This document shows positions 16,048 through 24,700 of a stretch of 64,000 nt of DNA, piece by piece (positions within the stretch are counted from its first letter, which is position 1; each line of letters begins with the position of its first letter). The stretch lies in the NCBI GenBank assembly GCA_041688015.1, contig JBDNIY010000012.1, positions 186,001 to 250,000 of the forward strand. Direction: 5' to 3'. Origin of the DNA: Parvibaculum sp041688015 (GTDB lineage Bacteria > Pseudomonadota > Alphaproteobacteria > Parvibaculales > Parvibaculaceae). The translations under genes were made by a program, and so were the position numbers. The notes under the pieces were generated by a model. That model made no database searches, was not told the origin of the DNA, and saw only the letters and a program-made list of their open reading frames with translations.

Positions 16048-17211
16048 TTAGAGCGCGGCCTTGGCTTCGGCGAAGGCCCAATCAAGCCAGGGCATTAAGG
16101 CCCGCATGTCATCGTTCTCGATGGTCGCCCCGGCCCAGATGCGAAGACCCGCAGGCGCATCGCGGTAGCCGCCGATGTCATAAGCAACGCCTTCCTTGTC
16201 GAGCAGATCAGCAAGCTTTTTGGCGAAGGCTTTTTGTGCATCACCGTCAAGCGCGGTGATAGCAGGGTCGACAACCTTGAGGCAGACCGACGTGTTGGAC
16301 CGCGTATTGACGTCCTCGGCGAGGAAATCAACCCAAGCGGTACGCTCCACCCACTCAGCGATAACGGCGGCATTGCCGTTGGCGCGTGAAATGAGCGACT
16401 TCAAACCGCCGATGGACTCAGACCAGTTCAGCGCATCAAGATAATCTTCGACGCAAAGCATGGAGGGCGTGTTGATCGTCTCACCCTTGAAGATGCCTTC
16501 AATGAGTTTGCCGTTCTTGGTCATCAGGAAAACCTTGGGCATGGGCCAGGCTGGCACATAGGTTTCGAGACGTTCGACCGCGCGCGGGCTCAGCACGATC
16601 ATGCCGTGCGCCGCTTCGCCGCCCAGTGCCTTCTGCCATGAGAAGGTGGTGACATCGAGCTTGGCCCAAGGCAGCTCTTGCGCAAAAGCGCCTGACGTCG
16701 CATCGCAGATCGTCAGGCCTTCGCGGTCTGCCGGGATCCAGTCTCCATTGGGCACACGCACACCAGAGGTCGTGCCGTTCCACGTAAAGACAACGTCGTT
16801 CTTGAAATTCACGGTGGTGAGGTCAGGCAGCTTGCCGTAGCCCGCTTCGACCTTGCGCACGTCTTTCAGCTTAAGCTGCTTGATAACATCGGTAACCCAA
16901 CCAGAGCCGAAGCTCTCCCAGGCGAGCATATCGACGCCGCGCGCACCGAGCAGCGACCAGAGCGCCATTTCAACCGCGCCCGTATCAGAAGCGGGCACAA
17001 TGCCGATCTTATACTCGGCGGGAATGCCGAGGATGGCGCGGGTCTTGTCGATGGCTTCGGCCAAACGCGCTTTGCCCGGCTTGGAGCGATGGCTCCGACC
17101 GAGTTGGGCTTTTTCGAGATTTTTGAGGGTCCAGCCCGGACGCTTGGCGCAGGGACCAGAAGAGAAGCACGGATTGGCCGGCCGTATACGGGGAAGCTCT
17201 TGCGCAGTCAT
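16048..17211 (-). CDS. serC: Phosphoserine aminotransferase SerC (alphaproteobacterial type)
   Basis: PLP enzyme making phosphoserine from 3-phosphohydroxypyruvate. The 387-residue chain starts MTAQELPRIRP, then NPCFSSGPCAKRPGWTLKNL. The PLP lysine is in TFSWQKALGGEAAHG, and GRSHRSKPGKARL is a mark of this subgroup. ATG 17211 follows GGAAGGATAGACAAC on the minus strand; the frame is open upstream, but that DNA is the leader and promoter. Its own promoter and a two-hairpin leader precede it, and serA follows. Confidence 0.95.
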   Translation of the reverse strand: MTAQELPRIRPANPCFSSGPCAKRPGWTLKNLEKAQLGRSHRSKPGKARLAEAIDKTRAILGIPAEYKIGIVPASDTGAVEMALWSLLGARGVDMLAWESFGSGWVTDVIKQLKLKDVRKVEAGYGKLPDLTTVNFKNDVVFTWNGTTSGVRVPNGDWIPADREGLTICDATSGAFAQELPWAKLDVTTFSWQKALGGEAAHGMIVLSPRAVERLETYVPAWPMPKVFLMTKNGKLIEGIFKGETINTPSMLCVEDYLDALNWSESIGGLKSLISRANGNAAVIAEWVERTAWVDFLAEDVNTRSNTSVCLKVVDPAITALDGDAQKAFAKKLADLLDKEGVAYDIGGYRDAPAGLRIWAGATIENDDMRALMPWLDWAFAEAKAAL

Positions 17212-17262
17212 GTTGTCTATCCTTCCAGATAGGAGCCTCCCGGTGGGGGGAGGTGGCCCGCT
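17212..17262 (-). promoter_or_regulatory. Structured serC leader (candidate serC RNA motif)
   Basis: From the predicted start site to ATG, the minus strand folds into CCCGC-A-GCGGG and CCTCCC-CCCACC-GGGAGG, then CTCCTATCTGGAAGGATAGA before the start codon. A conserved structured element upstream of serC-serA, called the serC motif, has been described in alphaproteobacteria. Position and context fit, but I matched it by layout only, not by alignment. Confidence 0.5.
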
Positions 17263-17266
17263 GCGG

Positions 17267-17295
17267 GATATATGCCTGACGGGAGAGGCTGTCAA
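17267..17295 (-). promoter_or_regulatory. serC promoter (sigma-70 type)
   Basis: On the minus strand TTGACA (17295-17290), a 17-nt spacer, then TATATC (17272-17267). A perfect -35 box and good -10 box place transcription start near 17260, directly ahead of the hairpin leader. Confidence 0.75.
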
Positions 17296-17334
17296 ATGAC
17301 GTTTTGATGCGGGAGGTTTCCCTAAACTGCGCCT

Positions 17335-17416
17335 GTCACCCCGGGCTCGTCCCGGGGTCCAGAACCACACGCTCAGAGCAAGCGGTTCCTGGATCCCGGC
17401 ATAAAGCCGGGATGAC
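17335..17416. repeat. Family B palindromic repeat, unit 2 (no insert)
   Basis: GTCACCCCGGGCTCGTCCCG, then GGGTCCAGAAC ... GCTCAGAGCAAGCGGTTCCT, then GGATCCCGGCATAAAGCCGG, then GATGAC. Same architecture as 8184-8281, but with a plain left loop. Confidence 0.8.
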
Positions 17417-17437
17417 AGCTATTTTTGGAGCAAAGCC

Positions 17438-18238
17438 TCAGACATCAATCTCGCCTTGCAGATAGTCCGCGCACCGCCCGCGCAGGATGACGCGTTCGCC
17501 AACATGGCTGCACCAGAGCGTGCCGCCACGCGCTGAAATTTGGCGGGCGACAAGATCGTTGCGGCCGAGTTTTCGCGCCCAATAAGGCACAAGGGTGCAA
17601 TGGGACGAGCCAGTCACGGGGTCTTCATCAATCCCGACCACGGGGCCGAACATGCGCGAGACAAAGTCGATACCGCTGCCCTCGCTGCCCGGCGCGGTGC
17701 AAATCAGGCTGAGACGACCCGCTGCAATCTGCACCCGCTTCAGCGCTGCCATATCGGGCGCCAAAGCCGCCACATCTGCCGCACTGGCAAACAACGCCAT
17801 CAGAAATTTACTCTTGGTAACGAGGATGGGCTTGGCCCCAAGCGCACTCACCAGACCGTCAGGCTCCATGCTGGGCTTGGCAATGTCCGCAGGAAAATCC
17901 ATAGCGAGCTTGTCGCCATCCCGCATCACGGTGAGGCGGCCGCTCAAGGTCTCGAAATAGATGTCAGGCTTTGTATGGCCGAGGTGCGCAAAGAGAACAT
18001 GAGCAGTAGCCAGCGTCGCGTGGCCGCACAGTGGCACCTCAATGGCCGGCGTGAACCAGCGCAGGCAATAGCTTTCTCCATCCGGCACGAAGAAAGCGGT
18101 CTCGGCTAGATTGTTCTCAGCGGCAATCGCCTGCATCACATCGTCGGCCAACCAATGCGTGAGTGGCACGACCGCTGCCGGATTGCCCTCGAAGGCTTTT
18201 TCGGCAAAGGCATCAACTTGAAAGAGACGCAGTTTCAT
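17438..18238 (-). CDS. PhzF-family isomerase/epimerase-like protein
   Basis: A 266-residue protein of the PhzF/diaminopimelate-epimerase fold. The first domain begins LRLFQVDAFAEKAFEGNPAAVVPL, with the conserved catalytic-type Glu in AENNLAETAFFV, then RWFTPAIEVPLCGHATLATAHVLF. The second domain carries DFVSRMFGPVVGIDEDPVTGSSHC (mostly invariant in the family). Despite the name, most relatives are not in phenazine pathways, and no phz genes are nearby. ATG 18238 fits the domain; the frame is open upstream through a hydrophobic stretch outside the fold. Confidence 0.88.
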   Translation of the reverse strand: MKLRLFQVDAFAEKAFEGNPAAVVPLTHWLADDVMQAIAAENNLAETAFFVPDGESYCLRWFTPAIEVPLCGHATLATAHVLFAHLGHTKPDIYFETLSGRLTVMRDGDKLAMDFPADIAKPSMEPDGLVSALGAKPILVTKSKFLMALFASAADVAALAPDMAALKRVQIAAGRLSLICTAPGSEGSGIDFVSRMFGPVVGIDEDPVTGSSHCTLVPYWARKLGRNDLVARQISARGGTLWCSHVGERVILRGRCADYLQGEIDV

Positions 18239-18413
18239 TTTTTCTCCAATGATCACTAAGCTGATGACAAAGACATAAGATAAAACCAATATAGCAGTCA
18301 GGGCCAGAAATGCCTGTTGTATAAGGCTAAATCGCACGCCGCAACTTGATGCTTACAAAGAATAGCTCCGCAGAGCCGTATTTTTATGTTACGCTGACTC
18401 AGAGGAGGATGAG

Positions 18414-18893
18414 ATGGGATCATTTGTACCACCCAAAAAGAAAATCATGCTGCGCCCAGCTTGGCCTGACGAAGGCCCTGTTCTGTCCAGCATCGCCATG
18501 AAATCCAAAGCCCATTGGGGCTATGATGACGTCTTCATGGAAAGCTGTCGCGATACGCTGACGGTTACACGCGCGCGCATCGGCCGCGAGCGCATTCGCG
18601 TTATCGAAGTCAATGGCGTGGTTGCGGGGTTCTCGTCCATGAACGCCTTGCCCAGCAAAGCCAGCGTCGAAGACTTGTTCGTCCTGCCAGAATTTATCGG
18701 TTCCGGCATCGGTCATTTGTTGATCAACGATCTGCTGCATCATGCGCTGCGCCACGGCATTCGCCTGCTGCATGTCGAATCCGATCCCAATGCCACCGCC
18801 TTTTACGCGCGCCAAGGCTTCACCCATTGCGGTGAAGTGGCCTCGCAATCCATCCCGGAGCGCAAACTACCGTTGATGGAAATTCGCTTCTAA
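18414..18893 (+). CDS. GNAT-family N-acetyltransferase
   Basis: A 159-residue GCN5-related acetyltransferase. Motif A (VEDLFVLPEFIGSGIGHLLI, about residues 84-103) holds the Q/R-x-x-G-x-G/A acetyl-CoA loop as FIGSGIG. Motif B follows as LLHVESDPNATAFYARQGF. AGAGGAGGATGAG precedes ATG 18414, an excellent ribosome site. The stop overlaps the 3' end of the convergent thiD by 4 bp. Substrate unknown. Confidence 0.87.
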   Translation: MGSFVPPKKKIMLRPAWPDEGPVLSSIAMKSKAHWGYDDVFMESCRDTLTVTRARIGRERIRVIEVNGVVAGFSSMNALPSKASVEDLFVLPEFIGSGIGHLLINDLLHHALRHGIRLLHVESDPNATAFYARQGFTHCGEVASQSIPERKLPLMEIRF

Positions 18894-19726
18894 TTTTCGG
18901 GATCATCCAGACGCAGCGTATGCGCATGGTAGAGCGGCCCATGGCCCTTGCCAAAGCCCGGCGCTGTGCGAATGGCCTCCTGCACATAATCGCGCGCAAT
19001 CTCGACTGCATCGCGTAACGGCGCGCCTTGCGCCATCAGCGCAGCAATGGCAGACGCCAGCGTGCAGCCTGTGCCATGGGTGTGGCGCGTGTCGATGCGT
19101 GGCGCGGCCATGACCTCAATGGTTTCATGTGTCGCCAGTACATCATAAATCGTGTCACCCAGCATATGCCCGCCCTTGAGCAATACCGCATCGCAGCCAA
19201 GCCCGAGCAGCGCGTCGGCGGCGGCTTTTTGTTCGTCCAATGTCGTGATCACACGGCCGGTCAGAGCTTCAGCCTCGGGCACATTAGGCGTGATAAGGGT
19301 CGCCAGCGGCATCAGCGCACGCTTGAACGCATCCACGGCATCGCTTTGAAGCAGCGCCACACCGCCCTTGGCGATCATCACCGGATCGACGATCAGCCCC
19401 GCCTTGGGTGCATAAAGCGAGATATCTTCGGCCACCGCCTCGATGATCTCAACCGAATGCAACATGCCAGTCTTGATCGTATCGGTGCCGATGTCTTCCA
19501 GCACAACCTTGATCTGGCCACGAATAATGTCGAGTGGGACTTCGTGAATGGCATGAACGCCGAGCGTGTCCTGCACCGTGATCGCCGTCACCGCTGTCGT
19601 GGCATAACCGCCGAGCGCCGTCACAGTTTTGATGTCGGCTTGAATGCCCGCACCGCCGCCCGAATCCGAGCCGGCCACAATGAGGACACGGCCGCGTAGA
19701 TCGTTAAATGAGAATTTCGAAGACAT
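18890..19726 (-). CDS. thiD: HMP/HMP-phosphate kinase ThiD
   Basis: Phosphorylates hydroxymethylpyrimidine and then its monophosphate, joining the ThiC product to thiamine synthesis. The ribokinase-fold chain (278 residues) has AGSDSGGGAGIQADIKT (18-34), ALGGYATTAVTAITVQDTLGV, DPVMIAKGG and the C-terminal anion-hole motif DTRHTHGTGCTLASAIA. Its ATG overlaps the glmM stop (ATGA), so the two are co-translated. No riboswitch is visible, in contrast to thiC. Confidence 0.94.
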   Translation of the reverse strand: MSSKFSFNDLRGRVLIVAGSDSGGGAGIQADIKTVTALGGYATTAVTAITVQDTLGVHAIHEVPLDIIRGQIKVVLEDIGTDTIKTGMLHSVEIIEAVAEDISLYAPKAGLIVDPVMIAKGGVALLQSDAVDAFKRALMPLATLITPNVPEAEALTGRVITTLDEQKAAADALLGLGCDAVLLKGGHMLGDTIYDVLATHETIEVMAAPRIDTRHTHGTGCTLASAIAALMAQGAPLRDAVEIARDYVQEAIRTAPGFGKGHGPLYHAHTLRLDDPEN

Positions 19727-21072
19727 CAGGCAGCGTGACTTTCAATGGCTGAGCAAATATCGCGCACCACAGCGCGCAGCAATGTCTCATCATCGCCCTC
19801 ACCCATTACTCGGATCAAGGGCTCGGTGCCTGATTTGCGGATAACGAGGCGTCCTGCCGCACCAAGGCGCGCCTCGCCCTCGCGGATCGCAGCCTTGACG
19901 TCCGTTTCGCTCAACGGTTCACCCTTTTTAAAACGCACGTTCTTGAGCAATTGCGGCAAGGGATCAAACAGGTGGCAAAGTTCCGAGACCGGCTTGTTTT
20001 CAGTCTTGAGCACGGCCAGCACCTGCAACGCAGCCACCAGCCCATCGCCCGTCGTGCCAAAATCTTTGAGCACGATATGGCCCGACTGCTCGCCACCAAC
20101 ATTGAACCCGGCTTTGCGCATATGTTCGACCACATAGCGGTCACCAACCTGAGTGCGGATGAGATCAAGCCCCAGCGTGGCGAGATAACGCTCCAGCCCT
20201 AGGTTCGACATGACGGTCGAAACGATGCCGGGCGCAGTGAGCTTGTCGGCGGCTTTCCATGAGCGCGCGATCAGCGCCATGATCTGGTCGCCGTCGATGA
20301 TGTGGCCGTTCTCGTCGCAAATAATCAAGCGGTCAGCGTCGCCGTCCAGCGCAATGCCGATGTCGGCGCGGCGCTCGCGCACCGTGGCACACATGCGCTG
20401 CGGCGCGGTGGAGCCGCAATCATCATTGATGTTGAAGCCGTTGGGTTCTGTACCAACAGTGACAACATCAGCGCCGAGTTCATAAAGCACGGCGGGCGCG
20501 ACCTTGTAAGCGGCCCCATTGGCGCAATCGATGACGATACGCAAGCCTTCCAACGTCAGATCGCGGGGAAAGCTGTGCTTCACATGTTCGATATAACGCG
20601 CTTGCGCATCATCGATGCGCTTGGCGCGGCCCAGATCACGCGAGCTTACCAGATTATCAGCATGGCCGTTGTCGATATGATGCTCGATCTCAAGTTCGAT
20701 CTTGTCTGACAGTTTGAAACCATCGGGCCCAAAGAACTTGATGCCATTGTCTTCAAATGAATTATGCGAAGCCGAAATCATCACGCCAAGGTCCGCGCGC
20801 AAGCTGCGCGTCAACATGGCAACCGCAGGCGTCGGCAACGGCCCGAACAAAAACACATCCATGCCCATGGAAGTAAAACCGGCGGTCAGCGCTGGCTCCA
20901 GCATATAGCCAGACAGGCGCGTGTCCTTGCCGATCACAACACGATGGCGATGGTCACCACGGCGAAACACGCGGCCCGCCGCCATGCCGACGCGCAATGC
21001 CGTTTCTGCCGTCATCGCGCCTTCATTGGCTGTGCCGCGAATGCCATCTGTGCCGAAATATTTGCGCGCCAT
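19726..21072 (-). CDS. glmM: Phosphoglucosamine mutase GlmM
   Basis: Interconverts glucosamine-6-P and glucosamine-1-P for UDP-GlcNAc, hence peptidoglycan and LPS. The 448-residue alpha-D-phosphohexomutase shows FGTDGIRGTAN at the start, the phospho-serine loop GVMISASHNSFEDNGIK (about 95-111), metal loop ALDGDADRLI, sugar loop GGEQSGH and phosphate loop IRKSGTEPLIRVMGEG. It follows folP by 62 bp and overlaps thiD. folP-glmM linkage with ftsH nearby is widespread; here a P450 cassette intervenes before ftsH. Confidence 0.96.
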   Translation of the reverse strand: MARKYFGTDGIRGTANEGAMTAETALRVGMAAGRVFRRGDHRHRVVIGKDTRLSGYMLEPALTAGFTSMGMDVFLFGPLPTPAVAMLTRSLRADLGVMISASHNSFEDNGIKFFGPDGFKLSDKIELEIEHHIDNGHADNLVSSRDLGRAKRIDDAQARYIEHVKHSFPRDLTLEGLRIVIDCANGAAYKVAPAVLYELGADVVTVGTEPNGFNINDDCGSTAPQRMCATVRERRADIGIALDGDADRLIICDENGHIIDGDQIMALIARSWKAADKLTAPGIVSTVMSNLGLERYLATLGLDLIRTQVGDRYVVEHMRKAGFNVGGEQSGHIVLKDFGTTGDGLVAALQVLAVLKTENKPVSELCHLFDPLPQLLKNVRFKKGEPLSETDVKAAIREGEARLGAAGRLVIRKSGTEPLIRVMGEGDDETLLRAVVRDICSAIESHAA

Positions 21073-21134
21073 AGTGTCCTGTCGTTCCGCTCATTTAATG
21101 ATGGCGAATATAGAGATATATCCCCAACACGGAA

Positions 21135-21989
21135 TTAACGTTTTCTTGCGGTTTCTTTCAACGCCGCCAAAACTGCCAGCCCATCGCGCAAAGGCGCGGG
21201 CTCATGGGTGCGAATAAAGTCAGCGCCCGCCTCTATAGCCTTCAATTCAGCCGTCAATGTGGCCGCCCCCGCCTCTCCCGCCGCACGCCCAGTGAGCGCG
21301 CGCAGGAATGACTTGCGCGAGACCGACAGCAGAACCGGCAGGCCAAAACGCGCTTTTAGTTCGCCAAATCGCACTAGGACCGCCAACGAGACCTCAGGCG
21401 TGGGCCCCAGAAAAAAACCCATGCCGGGATCAAGGATGAGCCGCTCGCGCGCCACCCCGGCGGCGACTAGCGCCGCGATGCGGGCCTCAAAGAACTGTGA
21501 AATATGCTCAATGATGTCACCCACGGGGGCTGCGCGGTGGTCGGCCTGCCCATCCTGAATGGAATGCATGACGACCAGCGGCGTCGTGGCCTCGGCGAGG
21601 CGTGGATAGAAGGTGGCATCGGGAAAGCCGCGGATGTCGTTTAAATAAGCGACGCCGCGCGACAAGGCATAGCTTTGCGTTGCTGGTTGGTAGCTGTCGA
21701 GCGAGACAGCGATGCCGTCTCCAAGCAGCGCATCAAGCACGGGTGCGATGCGCGCGATCTCGGTGTCAGCTGGCACCGGCGCGGCATCTGGATTGCTCGA
21801 CGCTGGCCCCAGATCGATCACATCTGCACCCTCGGCGATCAGTCTGCGCGCATGGGCAATCGCGGCATCGGGCGCCAGATAGCGCCCGCCATCGGAGAAA
21901 CTATCCGAGGTGATGTTGACGATACCAAAGATGATGGGCGCGTGTGTCATTTCCGTGTTTCTAGCACGCTCTTTCAGCAAAGCATCCAT
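21135..21989 (-). CDS. folP: Dihydropteroate synthase FolP
   Basis: Condenses pterin pyrophosphate with p-aminobenzoate in folate synthesis and is the sulfonamide target. Marks are GIVNITSDSFSDGGRYL, GADVIDLGPASSNPDA, VSLDSYQPA, ILDPGMGFFLGPTPEVS and SRKSFLRALTG; the last segment, usually IRTHD, reads IRTHEPAP here. ATG 21989 lies 6 bp past the TetR stop; the internal ATG 21950 (MTHAPIIFGIVN) is an equally possible start. Probably co-transcribed with glmM and thiD. Confidence 0.93.
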   Translation of the reverse strand: MDALLKERARNTEMTHAPIIFGIVNITSDSFSDGGRYLAPDAAIAHARRLIAEGADVIDLGPASSNPDAAPVPADTEIARIAPVLDALLGDGIAVSLDSYQPATQSYALSRGVAYLNDIRGFPDATFYPRLAEATTPLVVMHSIQDGQADHRAAPVGDIIEHISQFFEARIAALVAAGVARERLILDPGMGFFLGPTPEVSLAVLVRFGELKARFGLPVLLSVSRKSFLRALTGRAAGEAGAATLTAELKAIEAGADFIRTHEPAPLRDGLAVLAALKETARKR

Positions 21990-21995
21990 CAGCGT

Positions 21996-22619
21996 TCAAG
22001 CCTCTGAGGTATCATCAAATCCGTTGCCCATGGTCATGCGCACAAGCTGGTCGATAAAAATATCGAACTCACGCTGGCTCGCACCGGCAAACTGCATCAA
22101 GGCCACCGTATGCCCGCCACCAATAAAAAACCGCGCAACAGCTTTGGCATTGAGATGTGCTGACACACTCCCGTCTCGTTTGCCGCGGATGAGTAGCTTC
22201 TGTGCCATATCATTAAAGCTCTCGCTCAAGGCGAGATAGCGCGGCCAGAGATCGGCTCGCACGCCCGTGCTCCAATCCAGCCAGACTTTGATGAGATCGG
22301 TCTCATCGCGCGCCTCTTCGGCAAACTGTACGGCGAGCGCGGTGAGACAGTCGCGCACGGAGCCCGGCCCCTCCAGCGTGTTGCGCACAAGATCATATTG
22401 CCGGGCCTCAACCGCGCTGAGCACCGCATCGACCAGATCCTCACGCGTGCGAAAGTAAAAATGCACTGTGGACACCGAGGTGCCCGCCCGCCCGGCCACA
22501 TGGCTGTGAGTGGCGCGCGCCAGCCCATGCTCAGCAAAAGCGGGAATAGCACAAGCAACAAGCTGGGCGCGCCGCTCATCGGGCTGCAATCGTGTTCGTC
22601 TGGTTTTGGCGACGGGCAA
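21996..22619 (-). CDS. TetR/AcrR-family transcriptional regulator
   Basis: A 207-residue repressor-type protein: an N-terminal helix-turn-helix (QLVACAIPAFAEHGLARATH with GTSVSTVHFYFRTREDLVDA) and a larger C-terminal ligand domain. It diverges from the ferredoxin-P450 genes, so control of that cassette is a fair guess. It also lies 6 bp upstream of folP on the same strand. No ATG is available at the N-terminus; TTG 22619 is the best start (no strong ribosome site), so the first residues are uncertain. Confidence 0.85.
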   Translation of the reverse strand: MPVAKTRRTRLQPDERRAQLVACAIPAFAEHGLARATHSHVAGRAGTSVSTVHFYFRTREDLVDAVLSAVEARQYDLVRNTLEGPGSVRDCLTALAVQFAEEARDETDLIKVWLDWSTGVRADLWPRYLALSESFNDMAQKLLIRGKRDGSVSAHLNAKAVARFFIGGGHTVALMQFAGASQREFDIFIDQLVRMTMGNGFDDTSEA

Positions 22620-22712
22620 CGGGCACGGCCTTTGGCTAGAGGAATCGGGAAAATCAGCCTGAACTATAGAGAATAACAGCGTCAGCCGGGAGGCCCAGCG
22701 AGTCTAATATTT

Positions 22713-22746
22713 CTATATTGACATTTTACGCAATAGCTACTGATAC
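22713..22746 (+). promoter_or_regulatory. Promoter of the ferredoxin gene, with shared 12-mer
   Basis: TTGACA (22718-22723), 17-nt spacer, TGATAC (22741-22746) within an AT-rich stretch. The 12-mer CTATATTGACAT (22713-22724) recurs exactly at 23295 before the P450 gene. The leader 22747-22846 has no other feature that I can see. Confidence 0.5.
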
Positions 22747-22846
22747 TATACTCAATAGCGTGCTCGTCGATGGAGCCAGCGACGAGCACAGCGATACGAG
22801 AAGCCAACCTGCCCGTGCGCCGTCACGCCTGATTCAAGGAAAAAAT

Positions 22847-23170
22847 ATGCCGACCATCAATTATATTGAACCCGACGGATCGCAAATCCAGGTTGAGGCC
22901 GAAAACGGCATTTCAGCAATGGAAGCCGCCGTCAGACAGGGTGTGCCGGGTATTGACGGCGATTGCGGCGGTGCCGCGGCTTGCGCCACTTGCCACGTTT
23001 ATGTCGACCCCGCATGGCTTGCAAAGACAGGCCCAGCGGGCGACGGCTTGGAAAAAGACATGCTCGATTTTGCAGAGGACGTGCGCGAGACAAGCCGTCT
23101 TGCCTGCCAGATTTTGATCACAAATGACCTCGACGGATTGGTTCTGAAGCTGCCAGAGAAGCAGCACTGA
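22847..23170 (+). CDS. [2Fe-2S] ferredoxin (adrenodoxin type)
   Basis: A 107-residue electron carrier. The cluster cysteines are in GDCGGAAACATCHVYVD (C-x5-C-x2-C) and the later SRLACQILITNDLDGLVLKLPE. This class passes electrons from an FAD ferredoxin reductase to P450s. AAGGAA precedes ATG 22847. Its position 199 bp upstream of a CYP153-type P450 makes it the likely redox partner. No reductase gene is present in the window, so one must be supplied from elsewhere. Confidence 0.93.
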   Translation: MPTINYIEPDGSQIQVEAENGISAMEAAVRQGVPGIDGDCGGAAACATCHVYVDPAWLAKTGPAGDGLEKDMLDFAEDVRETSRLACQILITNDLDGLVLKLPEKQH

Positions 23171-23200
23171 CGGCATCGGGAGACGCCGGACGGAGAAAAA

Positions 23201-23231
23201 GGGAGGCTTTGAAGAAGGCCTCCCTTTTTTA
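23201..23231 (+). terminator. Ferredoxin terminator (GGGAGGC family)
   Basis: GGGAGGCTTTGAAGAAGGCC then TCCC folds as a hairpin, followed by TTTTTT. Near-identical hairpins end the P450 gene and ftsH. Confidence 0.9.
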
Positions 23232-23294
23232 AAACAACCACTAGGAGACGAGATGGCGGGCATCGAGACACCACAGCCCATATGGCTACTAGCC

Positions 23295-23329
23295 CTATAT
23301 TGACATCCCTTCCCCGAAGCCGCGCTAAT
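23295..23329 (+). promoter_or_regulatory. Possible P450 promoter with shared 12-mer
   Basis: CTATATTGACAT (23295-23306) contains TTGACA 23300-23305. About 18 nt later GCTAAT (23324-23329) is a weak -10 candidate. The identical 12-mer precedes the ferredoxin gene, so it could be a promoter element or a shared operator. Confidence 0.4.
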
Positions 23330-23369
23330 GGACTTAACGATAACGTTGAAAAATCTATGGGAGAATGAA

Positions 23370-24623
23370 ATGAGCACTGCAACGCTTGAAGCCAGCCCCG
23401 CCATGTCCGTGCCTCTCGACAAGATCGATGTGAGCAACCCGGATTTTTTCGTCAACGATACGGTAGGCGAGTATTTTGCGCGCCTGCGCAAGGAAGACCC
23501 GGTGCATTATTGTGCTGAGAGCGCCTATGGTCCCTATTGGTCGATCACCAAATATAACGACATCATGGCGGTCGATACCAACCACAAGGTCTTCTCGTCG
23601 GAAGCCGGCTATGGCGGCATCATCATCGACGACAATAATGTACGCAGCGAAGGCCTGCCTCTGCGTAGCTTCATCACCATGGACCCGCCTGACCATGACG
23701 CGCAGCGCAAAACGGTGAGCCCCATCGTCGCGCCAAGTAATCTCATGGTGCTGGAAAAGACGATCCGTGGACGGATGCAAGATATTCTCGACCGCCTGCC
23801 GGTCGGCGAAGAATTCGACTGGGTAGACAATGTATCCATCGAACTGACAACGCAGATGCTGGCCACATTGTTCGACTTTCCTTTTGCCGAACGCCGCAAG
23901 CTGACGCGCTGGTCTGACGTAACGACAGCTGAACCCGGCAGCGGCATCATCGACAGCTGGGCACAACGCACCGAAGAGCTACAAGAATGCGCCGCGAGCT
24001 TCATGACCTTGTGGAATGCCCGCGTCAACGCCAAGGAGCCCGGCAATGATCTGATCTCAATGCTGGCTCACTCGCCCGTCACGCGGAACATGCCGCTTGA
24101 AGAATTCCTCGGCAATATTTTGCTGCTGATTGTGGGCGGCAATGACACCACGCGCAATTCAATGACCGGCAGCGTGCTGGCCATGAACCGCTTTCCAGCA
24201 GAATTTGAAAAGCTAAAGGCCAATCATGCGCTGATCGACACCATGGTGCCCGAAGTGATCCGCTGGCAAACACCGCTCGCCCATATGCGGCGCACGGCGT
24301 TGGCTGACCAAGAGGTCGGCGGCAAGATGATCAAAAAGGGTGACAAAGTTGTGATGTGGTATCTGTCGGGCAATCGCGACGAGGAAGCGATCGACCGACC
24401 CGAAGACCTCATCATTGATCGCGCCCGCCCGCGCCAGCATCTCTCCTTCGGCTTCGGCGTCCATCGTTGCGTCGGCAACCGGTTGGCGGAAATGCAGCTG
24501 AAAATTCTCTGGGAGGAAATCCTCGCCCGCTTCTCCCATGTCGAAGTGCTAAGCGAGCCGACCCGCGTGCGCTCAAACTTCGTGCGCGGCTACGCCGAAA
24601 TGAGGGTCAAGCTCCACGCCTGA
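23370..24623 (+). CDS. Cytochrome P450, CYP153-type alkane/fatty-acid omega-hydroxylase
   Basis: A 417-residue soluble P450. The I-helix oxygen motif is NILLLIVGGNDTTRNSMTGS, the ExxR is EVIR (EVIRWQTPLAHMRR), and the heme loop is FGFGVHRCVGNRLAEMQ with its Cys ligand. The GGNDTTRNS and RCVGNRLAE-x-QL-ILWEE patterns are typical of CYP153, which hydroxylates terminal carbons of medium-chain alkanes. GGGAGAATGAA precedes ATG 23370. With the ferredoxin upstream it forms two-thirds of a three-component system; the reductase is missing here. Subfamily is by pattern, not alignment. Confidence 0.9.
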   Translation: MSTATLEASPAMSVPLDKIDVSNPDFFVNDTVGEYFARLRKEDPVHYCAESAYGPYWSITKYNDIMAVDTNHKVFSSEAGYGGIIIDDNNVRSEGLPLRSFITMDPPDHDAQRKTVSPIVAPSNLMVLEKTIRGRMQDILDRLPVGEEFDWVDNVSIELTTQMLATLFDFPFAERRKLTRWSDVTTAEPGSGIIDSWAQRTEELQECAASFMTLWNARVNAKEPGNDLISMLAHSPVTRNMPLEEFLGNILLLIVGGNDTTRNSMTGSVLAMNRFPAEFEKLKANHALIDTMVPEVIRWQTPLAHMRRTALADQEVGGKMIKKGDKVVMWYLSGNRDEEAIDRPEDLIIDRARPRQHLSFGFGVHRCVGNRLAEMQLKILWEEILARFSHVEVLSEPTRVRSNFVRGYAEMRVKLHA

Positions 24624-24648
24624 CACGAGAGATTTGAGACATGTGAAA

Positions 24649-24676
24649 AGGGAGGCTCTGGAGCCTCCCTTTTTTA
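24649..24676 (+). terminator. P450 terminator (GGGAGGC family)
   Basis: Perfect stem AGGGAGGCTC/GAGCCTCCCT with a TG loop, then TTTTT. Confidence 0.9.
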
Positions 24677-24700
24677 TAGAGCGAGCGCGATCAGTCTGCG

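Noticed and set aside
17438..18238. Phenazine biosynthesis locus suggested by the PhzF-like protein
   Set aside because: No other phz gene lies nearby, and PhzF-like proteins are common outside phenazine producers.
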